Shown here: in pieces, positions 19,628 to 25,725 of the stretch | Layout of the letters: each line of letters starts with the position of its first letter | Numbering within the stretch: position 1 is the stretch's first letter | From: Syntrophobacterales bacterium | GTDB lineage: Bacteria; Desulfobacterota; Desulfobaccia; Desulfobaccales; 0-14-0-80-60-11 | Length of the DNA stretch: 41,106 nt | Direction: 5' to 3' | Assembly (NCBI GenBank): GCA_020060385.1 | Contig: JAGVAH010000154.1 | Location: 1 to 41,106, forward strand | Program-made: the position numbers and the translations under genes | Notes under the pieces: generated by a model | Told to the model about the DNA's origin: nothing | Seen by the model: the letters and a program-made list of their open reading frames with translations, nothing else | Databases searched by the model: none

Positions 19628-22024
19628 CTATTTGGCCGCCAACAGCAGTTTGACCGTGGCCTTGACCGCCTTTTTGCCGGGATCAGGGAACTTGATGTGC
19701 TGCACCGCCTGGCTCAGGCACTTGGTCAGGGCCTCATAACCCAGGGGCAGCTTGGGCAGGACCGGTCCGGCCACTTTCCCCCCGGGGCCGATGGTGAAGG
19801 TGAGGGTGACCGCTGCCGGCAGCTTCACTCCCCTTTTCAGGGCCTCCTGGCAGCAGGCGGTCAACCTGGGCAGTTCGGCCTCCAGGGCCTCCTTGACCGC
19901 CTTTTTGTCCAGGGGGCCCTTCACCTGCACCACTTGAATCCTCATTTTGACCGCCGGGGCCGTGGTGCCTTGGGAGGGTGGGGCAGCGGTGGAGGGCAAC
20001 GCGGTGACGTACCTGCCCGGGGACTCCCTCATGGCCAGATCCGCCCTGGAGGCCATGGGGGCAGCCATTCTGGACTTGGCCATGTATCCCCCCGGGAAGC
20101 CTCCGCCCACGGCCAGGTCGCCGACCCCCGCGGGCAGGGGCAGGGGCTGCTTGACCGTTTCCACCTTGCCGTCGGACCGTTTGACCTGATCCACCGCCAC
20201 AAAGGAGGTGTAGGGGGACATCAGGCTGTATTTCAGGCCCAGCGCGGTAATCTCTTTGATGCGGTCCGCGTTTTTCTCCCCTTCCAAAGATCCCAAATCC
20301 GCCAGGCGCATTAAGCGGTGCCGGGCCCAGAGCACCCGCAGCGCGGCATTGTCCGGGCTGGCCTGGTCCGAACTCACCTTAATTTTCTGTTCAAAATTCC
20401 CTTTGGCGGTCTTCCCGGTGACCACGATGGTGCCCGCGGGGCTGCCCCGGTATTTGCCCAGCAGGGTCAGGGGGCGTTGGGCGAAGAGGTCCGGCAGGGA
20501 GGCAGGTTCCACTTCCGTAGCGTCAAAACCCTGGAAAGAGACCCGGATATTGGTCAACAGGGGGCTCTCGATGTAGCGCCGGAACCTGGCGGCCTGTTTG
20601 GCCGCCTCCCCGGGACCCAGGACCACGAAAGGTTCCCCCAGACCGGCCCGGGCCATGCCTTCGATGATATGGCGGTTGACGGAGGTGCCGATGCCGAAGG
20701 GAAAGAGGTTGGCGGCCCCCAGGTGCTGGCGGATCAGCTCGAAGGTCTGGGGTTCCACGTGTACGTAGCCGTCCGTGGCCACCACCACGATGCGGGAGGT
20801 ATTGGGGGTCCGGGGCAAATTTAGGGCCCGGTTCAGGGCCTTCAGGATTTCGGTGCCGCCCCCCCCGGGTTGGGCCTTGATAAAATTCAGGGCCTTGGTC
20901 TTGTTGTCCTCGCTGGCCGGCAGGGAGCCGGACTCCGAGAGCACCGCGTTGCCGCTCTCAAAGAGGAGGACATTCAGATAATCCTGGGGCCTGAGGCCGT
21001 TGATGATGTCTTGCATCAGGGCCTTGGTGGTCTCCAGGGGAAAGCCGTGCATGGAGCCGGAGACATCGACGATGAAGATATATTCCCGTTTGACCACCGC
21101 CTCCGCCTTCACCCGGGCCGGGGGCTCCATCATCAGCAGAAAGAAATTCTCGTCCTTCCCGGGGTAAAGGAGGAGGCCGCTGTTGATGCGGTCCCCGGCC
21201 AGGGTGTAGCGTAGGACAAAATCCTTGGTGCCCGCGGTGGCCGGGTCCTTCAGGCTGACCCGGGCGGAGTTGGGGCTGGGGTACTTCACTGCCACTTCGT
21301 GGCTGGGGCTGGACAGCTTGGCAAGGGGCAGGCCGCTGTTGATTTCTACAGCCAAATCGTAACTGAAAGGTGGGGCCTGGCCTTCATGGAGGTAGGGGTT
21401 CTTCACCCAGCGCTCGGTGTCCGGGGCCCCGGCCGCGCTCATGTTGGAGTAGCGGGGTCCCACCACCGTGGGGAAGACAAACTCATAGACCTGGTCTTCC
21501 GGCTCCAGGAGTTCCTGGTATTGCAGTTCCACCTTCACTTCGTCCCCGGGAAGGATATTGGCCACATTCATCTGGAAGACGTTGGGCCGCTGCTGCTCCA
21601 GCAGCGAGGTGGTTTTCCCCTGCTGCTTGGCCTGCTCATAGGTGTCCCGGGCCTTTTGCCATTCCATGATTTGGGCATCTATCACCCTCTGCCCCACGGT
21701 CATGCGCATGGCGTGGACCGCGGCCCGGGTGGAGGCGGGAAAGACATAAATGGCCTCCAGGGCCTTTTGCCCCTGGTTCTTATAAACCTGGGTGATTTTC
21801 ACCCCGGCCACCACTCCGGCAATCTTGACCTCGGCCCGGGTGGCTTTCAGAGGCAGCAGGTCTTTGCCGGGCTCCTCGGTCTTGACCAGAAAGTAAGGGG
21901 AGAGCGTCTTATCCGGGGCGCCCCCGCGCTCCGGACCGGAGCCTAAAGGCCGGGCCGCGGTGGTGATGAAGATGAGCAGCAATAAGAGGGACATGAGACC
22001 GGCAAAGCACAGCAGCTTTTTCAT
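19628..22024 (-). CDS. VIT-vWA-AgmX/PglI exported protein
   Basis: A 798-residue exported protein with three recognisable parts: a VIT domain (~42-180, including VYKNQGQKALEAIYVFPAS), a von Willebrand A domain (~312-480) with an intact MIDAS motif DVSGSM (Asp320 to Met325), and a C-terminal AgmX/PglI-type domain (~690-798) with TonB-like features (TFTIGPGGKVAG). The first 24 residues form a signal peptide or anchor. VIT plus vWA is the architecture of inter-alpha-trypsin inhibitor heavy chains and sortase-target-like proteins; AgmX/PglI relates to gliding motility/adventurous motility proteins in Myxococcus. A metal-dependent adhesion or envelope-scaffold role is inferred. Confidence 0.88.
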   Translation of the reverse strand: MKKLLCFAGLMSLLLLLIFITTAARPLGSGPERGGAPDKTLSPYFLVKTEEPGKDLLPLKATRAEVKIAGVVAGVKITQVYKNQGQKALEAIYVFPASTRAAVHAMRMTVGQRVIDAQIMEWQKARDTYEQAKQQGKTTSLLEQQRPNVFQMNVANILPGDEVKVELQYQELLEPEDQVYEFVFPTVVGPRYSNMSAAGAPDTERWVKNPYLHEGQAPPFSYDLAVEINSGLPLAKLSSPSHEVAVKYPSPNSARVSLKDPATAGTKDFVLRYTLAGDRINSGLLLYPGKDENFFLLMMEPPARVKAEAVVKREYIFIVDVSGSMHGFPLETTKALMQDIINGLRPQDYLNVLLFESGNAVLSESGSLPASEDNKTKALNFIKAQPGGGGTEILKALNRALNLPRTPNTSRIVVVATDGYVHVEPQTFELIRQHLGAANLFPFGIGTSVNRHIIEGMARAGLGEPFVVLGPGEAAKQAARFRRYIESPLLTNIRVSFQGFDATEVEPASLPDLFAQRPLTLLGKYRGSPAGTIVVTGKTAKGNFEQKIKVSSDQASPDNAALRVLWARHRLMRLADLGSLEGEKNADRIKEITALGLKYSLMSPYTSFVAVDQVKRSDGKVETVKQPLPLPAGVGDLAVGGGFPGGYMAKSRMAAPMASRADLAMRESPGRYVTALPSTAAPPSQGTTAPAVKMRIQVVQVKGPLDKKAVKEALEAELPRLTACCQEALKRGVKLPAAVTLTFTIGPGGKVAGPVLPKLPLGYEALTKCLSQAVQHIKFPDPGKKAVKATVKLLLAAK

Positions 22025-22131
22025 GGTTTTTCCTTGTCATCCTGAAAAGGGGTTAGAGAGCAAAATTCTTCCCGTCCAAGTCCTGTGAAACAAGGCTCCT
22101 TCAAGAAATCAGGGGGCCTTTCCCAGGCAAA

Positions 22132-22160
22132 GCCGGTGGGGAACTCCCCGGCCATTTTTT
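22132..22160 (+). terminator. Hairpin plus T6, with no gene upstream
   Basis: GCCGG (22132-22136) can pair with CCGGC (22148-22152), and GGGGA with TCCCC in an alternative fold; TTTTTT follows at 22155-22160. It has the form of an intrinsic terminator on the + strand, but the only upstream sequence is the antisense of the VIT-protein gene. A short untranslated RNA or antisense transcript could end here. Confidence 0.45.
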
Positions 22161-22177
22161 ACATTAGATTGGGATTT

Positions 22178-22196
22178 TTTCTTTAAGTTAAAGAAA
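22178..22196. promoter_or_regulatory. 19-bp AT-rich palindrome, possible operator
   Basis: TTTCTTTAA (22178-22186), G, TTAAAGAAA (22188-22196) is a perfect inverted repeat with a one-base centre. It lies between divergent units: the VIT-vWA gene (-) and the tRNA/small-protein array (+). The form suits a dimeric repressor or activator. No regulator family can be named from it. Confidence 0.4.
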
Positions 22197-22318
22197 GAAA
22201 TGGGGCGTCAGGATTTCCCAGCATTTGCGGAATGGCAGGAGGAGGGGCCAACTCTGCGGCTGGCCGGTAATTTCCGGTTTCCCTCCCCTGGTCGGGGGCC
22301 GGGGTAGCCGCAATTCTA

Positions 22319-22347
22319 TTGACAGACAAGGAGGACCCGAATATATT
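22319..22347 (+). promoter_or_regulatory. Sigma-70 promoter of the tRNA unit
   Basis: TTGACA (22319-22324), a 17-bp spacer and TATATT (22342-22347) form a near-consensus promoter. The predicted start, about 22354, lies only ~5 bp before the mature tRNA 5' end at 22359. The small-protein genes downstream may be read from the same promoter because no terminator separates them from the tRNA. Confidence 0.85.
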
Positions 22348-22358
22348 TCAATTTTAAC

Positions 22359-22435
22359 GGCGGTGTAGCTCAGTCGGTTAGAGCATGCGGCTCATATCCG
22401 CAGTGTCCGGGGTTCGAATCCCTGCACCGCCACCA
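22359..22435 (+). tRNA. tRNA-CAT, probably elongator tRNA-Met
   Basis: A full cloverleaf can be drawn by eye. The acceptor stem is GGCGGTG (22359-22365) with CACCGCC (22425-22431), followed by discriminator A and an encoded CCA (22433-22435). The D arm is GCTC/GAGC, the anticodon stem TGCGG/CCGCA with loop CTCATAT (anticodon CAT at 22393-22395), and the T arm CGGGG-TTCGAAT-CCCTG. The anticodon stem lacks the three G-C pairs of initiator tRNA and position 1 pairs, so it is an elongator type. A tRNA-Ile2 whose C34 becomes lysidine also reads as CAT and cannot be fully excluded. Confidence 0.95.
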
Positions 22436-22480
22436 AATTTATTAAAATCCTGTTTAACTTTCTTCAAGGAGAGCCCCAAC

Positions 22481-22759
22481 ATGAGAAAAATTATTACCGT
22501 GGCCTCTGCCGGAGTCTTCCTGCTAAGTCTCCAGGGCGCTTCGCTGGCTCAGAAAGAAGAGAAGGCTCCGGCGCCACCACCGATGACGGAAAAGCAGGCC
22601 CCGGCCGCGCCGAAAGCGGAGGCTCCGGCTCCCAAAGCCCCCGAGGTGAAGCCGGCAGAGACCAAACCCAAAGCCAAGGCCAAAAAGACCCAAAAGAAAA
22701 CCAAGAAAAAGAAAACCAAGCCGAAAAAAACCAAGAAAACGAAGGCTCCCACAGAGTAA
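22481..22759 (+). CDS. Small secreted Ala/Pro/Lys-rich protein
   Basis: A 92-residue predicted exported protein of unknown function. The signal peptide (MRKIITVASAGVFLLSLQG, cleavage probably after SLA at residue 23) is followed by a Pro/Ala-rich stretch (~27-65) and a very basic KKTKKKKT-type tail. There is no folded domain visible. ATG 22481 follows AAGGAG at good spacing. It begins 45 bp after the tRNA with no terminator between. Its signal peptide is clearly related to that of the next gene (same SLQG...AQKE ending), so the two are paralogues. A basic, disordered periplasmic protein could bind nucleic acid, peptidoglycan, lipopolysaccharide or metal-bearing partners. Confidence 0.65.
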   Translation: MRKIITVASAGVFLLSLQGASLAQKEEKAPAPPPMTEKQAPAAPKAEAPAPKAPEVKPAETKPKAKAKKTQKKTKKKKTKPKKTKKTKAPTE

Positions 22760-22847
22760 GTCGCAGAGATCGGGGTTTTCATCCAATGGCTCCGGGACAG
22801 GAGCTTGCTGCTCCTCATTATCGGCGCAGCCAACGTGAAGGATCACG

Positions 22848-23216
22848 ATGAAAAAAATTGCCACTTTAGCCATGGCGGGGATCTTTGTTTTGAGCCTCCA
22901 GGGACCGGGACGGGCCCAGAAAGAAGTGGCGCCGCCGCCTATTCCACCCCTTTTGGAAGGGCAGAGGCCTTTGGATAACCCGGGGACCACCAAGGAACCG
23001 GCCGCCCCCAAAAAGCCAGAGGGGAAAAAGGCCAAGGCTAAGTCCGTAAAAAATCAAAAAAAGGCGAAAGGCAAAAAGCTGGCCACCAAGAAGCGCCAGG
23101 CAGCCGCCAAGAACAAGAACAAGGATAATATCAAGAACAAGAAGAAGAACCAAAAGGCTAGCGTGAAGAAACGCTCTACCACCACCAAGCAGCAGCGAGG
23201 CCCTGACGAAAGCTAA
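22848..23216 (+). CDS. Small secreted Lys-rich protein, paralogue of the preceding gene
   Basis: A 122-residue predicted exported protein. Its signal peptide (MKKIATLAMAGIFVLSLQG...AQKE) matches the previous protein at most positions; then a Pro-rich linker and a long Lys/Ala/Asn-rich tail with KNQKK-like repeats run to the end. The tail is longer than in its paralogue, as expected for low-complexity drift. ATG 22848 follows AAGGATCACG. The gap to the previous stop is 88 bp. Histone H1-like or AlgP-like cytoplasmic proteins have similar tails, but the export signal argues against a nucleoid role. Confidence 0.65.
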   Translation: MKKIATLAMAGIFVLSLQGPGRAQKEVAPPPIPPLLEGQRPLDNPGTTKEPAAPKKPEGKKAKAKSVKNQKKAKGKKLATKKRQAAAKNKNKDNIKNKKKNQKASVKKRSTTTKQQRGPDES

Positions 23217-23261
23217 CTGAGGAAATGCCTAACATTTCCCTAAATAAAGGGAGGACAGGCG

Positions 23262-23651
23262 ATGAACTTTAAAGGGAAAGTCGGGATTCTGGGATTGGCC
23301 ATATTCCTGGTCTTGGCCGCCGGAGCTTTGGCCCAATCGCAACAACTGGCGTGGACCGGAACTCAATGGAAAGAGTTCAATAAAGAGGTCAAGGTGGCCT
23401 ACGTCAAAGGCGTGCTGAACATGGCTGCTTTTGAAACCGCTTTAGGGGCAGCCGGGGGGACTGCCCCCTGCGTTTCCCGGGCCTTTACCGAAGAGCTGAA
23501 AACCAAGACCCTGGGACAGGTCATCGCCGAGGTGGACAAGTTCTATAAAGATAATCCCGGAAAAATGCAGACCCCGGTGATTGAGGTGGTTCTCCAGCGT
23601 TGCACCAAGCTCTGTCTGGTGCCGTCGCCGGCAGCAGGGAAGAAAAAATGA
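23262..23651 (+). CDS. Secreted three-cysteine protein, Rap1a/Tai-like (copy 1)
   Basis: A 129-residue protein with a signal peptide (cleavage about ALA, residue 24) and a compact helical domain (~30-115). Pattern: W-GT-W, YVKGVLNMAAFE, PCVS (Cys), then TLGQVIAEVDKFYKDNP and VIEVVLQRCTKLC (two Cys). The order of a Y-x-x-G helix, a Cys, a Q-[IL]-x-x-V-x-K-[FY] helix, a D/HP turn and a final Cys resembles Rap1a/Tai proteins (immunity to type VI amidase effectors), but the match is by eye and weak. It overlaps the next gene by ATGA. The pair is duplicated at 23965-24597. Confidence 0.65.
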   Translation: MNFKGKVGILGLAIFLVLAAGALAQSQQLAWTGTQWKEFNKEVKVAYVKGVLNMAAFETALGAAGGTAPCVSRAFTEELKTKTLGQVIAEVDKFYKDNPGKMQTPVIEVVLQRCTKLCLVPSPAAGKKK

Positions 23652-23881
23652 AAAGGGTTCTCGTCCTGGTAATGGTAGGAGCTATGCTGCTGGCTGGCTG
23701 TTCCGGCATGTCCAATACCCAGCAGCGGGTCCTGAGCGGCGGGGCCATCGGCGCGGGCAGCGGCGCCCTCATCGGCTGGGCCGCAGGTTCGCCGGCAGCC
23801 GGGGCGGCCATTGGCGCGGGCGCGGGGGCCGTGGGCGGCTTAATCTATGACCAATACGAAAAATCCCAGGGTCGCCCTTGA
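23648..23881 (+). CDS. Glycine-zipper lipoprotein (copy 1)
   Basis: A 77-residue lipoprotein: signal peptide with lipobox LAGC (Cys18), then CSGMSNTQQR and a glycine-zipper hairpin, GGAIGAGSGALIGWAAG followed by GAAIGAGAGAVGGLIYDQY. Glycine zippers pack as paired membrane-active or oligomerising helices, known from SlyB/OsmB-like outer-membrane lipoproteins. ATG 23648 overlaps the stop of the upstream gene (ATGA), so translation is coupled. Its copy at 24364 is clearly homologous across the full length. Confidence 0.8.
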   Translation: MKRVLVLVMVGAMLLAGCSGMSNTQQRVLSGGAIGAGSGALIGWAAGSPAAGAAIGAGAGAVGGLIYDQYEKSQGRP

Positions 23882-23964
23882 GTGAACATCCCGGTTGCTC
23901 ATTATGCGGCTTCAATAGTTACGGCACTTGAGTCCAGGTCTTTAACCTTCAAGGGAGGACGCCT

Positions 23965-24345
23965 ATGGGTTTGAAGGGAAAAATATGGATTATGGGATTG
24001 GTTCTGCTCCTGGGTTTGGCGCCCGCCGCACTATCCCAACAAAAGGCCTTCCTCTGGGACGGCACCCATTGGAGCCAGGTCTCTTATGACGGCAAAGCAG
24101 GCTATATCTTCGGCATCGGCAATCTGGCCGACTTCGAGAAGGCCGCGGGCGGCGGCAAATCTCCTTGTGTTTCCCTGGCTTTTGCATCGGATTTGGATAA
24201 AATGACCGTGGATCAGATTATCGTCGTGGTGGATAAGTTTTATAAGGAAAACCCTGACAAAATGAAAACCTCGGTAATCGAGGTGATCCTCCAGCGGTGC
24301 ACTACGATTTGTTCGCCGCAGATGAAAGGCGGAGGGAAAAAGTAA
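23965..24345 (+). CDS. Secreted three-cysteine protein, Rap1a/Tai-like (copy 2)
   Basis: A 126-residue paralogue of the protein at 23262. It has a signal peptide (cleavage about ALS, residue 24) and keeps W-GTHW, the Y..G..N.A.FE helix, PCVS.AF, the Q-I...VDKFYKENPDKM segment and VIEV.LQRCT..C with all three cysteines. Sequence between the conserved blocks has diverged freely, so the duplication is not recent, or the copies have been under diversifying pressure. AGGGAGG precedes ATG 23965. Cys pairing in the periplasm is likely. Confidence 0.65.
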   Translation: MGLKGKIWIMGLVLLLGLAPAALSQQKAFLWDGTHWSQVSYDGKAGYIFGIGNLADFEKAAGGGKSPCVSLAFASDLDKMTVDQIIVVVDKFYKENPDKMKTSVIEVILQRCTTICSPQMKGGGKK

Positions 24346-24363
24346 CCCAAGGGGGGGAGAGTG

Positions 24364-24597
24364 ATGAAAAAAACGGTCATTTTGTTAGTGGTGGCAGTGA
24401 TGGTGCTGGGGGGATGCTCCGGGATGTCCAATACCCAACAGAGAATGCTGAGCGGCGGCGCCATCGGCGCTAGCGGGGGCACCCTCATCGGTTGGGCGGC
24501 TGGCTGCCCGGCCTGCGGCGCGGCTATCGGCGGCGCGGCCGGGGTGGCGGGCGGTTATGTCTACGACCAGTACCAAAAGTCCCAAGGCCGGCCATGA
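24364..24597 (+). CDS. Glycine-zipper lipoprotein (copy 2)
   Basis: A 77-residue lipoprotein, same length as the copy at 23648. Lipobox LGGC (Cys18) is followed by SGMSNTQQRMLSGGAIGA, a Gly-zipper region and the shared YDQYQKSQGRP ending. Unlike copy 1, the zipper contains two added cysteines (GCPACGAAIGG). A gap of 18 bp with GGGGGGAG separates it from the upstream gene, versus a 4-bp overlap in copy 1. GTG 24361 is an alternative start but ATG 24364 matches the paralogue. A strong terminator follows, closing the array. Confidence 0.8.
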   Translation: MKKTVILLVVAVMVLGGCSGMSNTQQRMLSGGAIGASGGTLIGWAAGCPACGAAIGGAAGVAGGYVYDQYQKSQGRP

Positions 24598-24621
24598 GGA
24601 TGCAACTGCATGGGTAAACCA

Positions 24622-24652
24622 GGGAGGTGGCCTAGTCCACCTCCCTTTTTTT
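24622..24652 (+). terminator. Intrinsic terminator of the small exported-protein array
   Basis: GGGAGGTGG (24622-24630) pairs perfectly with CCACCTCCC (24637-24645) over a 6-nt loop and is followed by seven T. It is the strongest terminator in the window and marks the end of the unit that starts at the tRNA promoter. Confidence 0.92.
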
Positions 24653-24811
24653 GTCGTTGGCGCTTTATGGTCCGGTTGTGGGGGTGACCAGCGGGCCACA
24701 CCCTGGGGCCGCAGTCAAGGAGGCCCGAAAAAGCAAGGGCAAACATCAGGTTCGCCCTTACGCCAAAGAATTTCTGGGTTGCAGAACCGGTTAGGCTCTT
24801 AATTCGGCCTC

Positions 24812-25126
24812 TTATTTCAGGCTGGCCAAATAATCCACCAGGGCCCGTATCTCCCAGAGGCGCAGATGCGCGTAACTGGGCATCTTGGCCTGGGGATGGC
24901 GGCTCCGGGGCCGGAGGAGGGACGCCTCTAGTTCCGCGGGGCTGAGGCGGGCGCCGATGTGGTCCAGGGCCTCGCCCTCCTTGCCCCCCTGGCCTTGAAA
25001 CGCGTGGCAGGCCACGCAACCCAGGCGCTGGAGCAGGTGCGGAGCGGAAACCTCCGGAGCCGGAGCCGCAGCCAGGGCCAAGAGCAGGCACACTCCCAAC
25101 CCGAACAGCCCCACTTTCTTCCTCAC
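24812..25126 (-). CDS. Small monohaem c-type cytochrome
   Basis: A 104-residue periplasmic or membrane-anchored class I cytochrome c. After a hydrophobic signal segment (~5-22) comes the haem motif CVACH (Cys37, Cys40, His41) and a distal Met in KMPSYAHL (~81-83) as the likely sixth ligand. The start is a GTG whose TG overlaps the TGA of the upstream TPR lipoprotein gene (25123-25126), so translation is coupled. The electron donor and acceptor are unknown; no oxidase genes are nearby. Confidence 0.87.
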   Translation of the reverse strand: MRKKVGLFGLGVCLLLALAAAPAPEVSAPHLLQRLGCVACHAFQGQGGKEGEALDHIGARLSPAELEASLLRPRSRHPQAKMPSYAHLRLWEIRALVDYLASLK

Positions 25127-25572
25127 GGTTTCGCCTCGCCCGCGGCGATCATCTTTTCGAACTGGGCCTTTTCCGGGTGCTGGGGATTCAAGGCCAGGGC
25201 CTTCCTGAAGAGGGGCGCGGCCTTGGCCTTTTCCCCCTGGCCATAATAAGTGACCCCCAGGTTGATCATGGCCACCCAGTATTTGGGATCGGCCTCTATA
25301 GCCTGTTGAAACGCGGCGATCTCCTTGGCCCGCAGCTCGGCAATCCCCAGTTTGGCGGCTTTGTGGCGGTAAGCCATGCCCAGCATGTTGTAGGCGGCCG
25401 CAGCCCGGGGTTCCAGCTTCACGGCCTTTTGAAAATCGGCGATGGCCTGGTCATAATTCTGTTGCTGGAAATTAATCAAGCCAGCCTGCATGTACTTTTC
25501 TGCGGTCTCTCCACCCCCGCCGCAGGAAGTCAAAATCATCAATATTACGAAGACCACAATAAACTTATACAT
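25123..25572 (-). CDS. TPR lipoprotein
   Basis: A 149-residue lipoprotein with lipobox LTSC (Cys17) and about three TPR units: ~27-60 (AGLINFQQQNYDQAIADFQKA), ~61-100 and ~101-135. TPRs give protein-protein interaction surfaces. The chosen ATG at 25572 is preceded by GGGAGG; an in-frame ATG five codons upstream would put a non-typical MQGGR before the signal. Translation is coupled to the cytochrome gene by overlap, so the protein may assist its maturation or localisation (inference). Confidence 0.8.
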   Translation of the reverse strand: MYKFIVVFVILMILTSCGGGGETAEKYMQAGLINFQQQNYDQAIADFQKAVKLEPRAAAAYNMLGMAYRHKAAKLGIAELRAKEIAAFQQAIEADPKYWVAMINLGVTYYGQGEKAKAAPLFRKALALNPQHPEKAQFEKMIAAGEAKP

Positions 25573-25725
25573 CCTGCCTCCCTGCAAGATTATTCCTTAG
25601 TCACGGCCCGGGGGTCTAAACCCCTGCCTCGGCTCTGGAGACCCAATCCCCATCCTTTGCTATATCTAGTATCGGCCAGGGACGGCGGTGCTTGAAAACT
25701 CTACCCTCCAAATTAAGGCCTGGGC

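Larger units (their letters stand above)
22025..22358. other. Intergenic region between the VIT gene and the tRNA
   Basis: This 334-bp gap holds a + strand terminator-like hairpin (22132-22160), a near-perfect 19-bp AT-rich palindrome (22178-22196) and the tRNA promoter (22319-22347). It must also hold the minus-strand promoter of the VIT-vWA gene, which I could not place. No gene was recognised. Confidence 0.6.

Noticed and set aside
22081-22160. Riboswitch because of GGCAAAGCCGG
   Set aside because: The GCAAAGCC fragment recalls GEMM, but the rest of the core is absent and no gene is downstream on that strand within reach; treated only as a hairpin/terminator.
22359-24652. Integrated element at the tRNA
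   Set aside because: No integrase and no duplicated tRNA 3' end (GGTTCGAATCCCTGC) downstream; the array looks like tandem duplication rather than integration.
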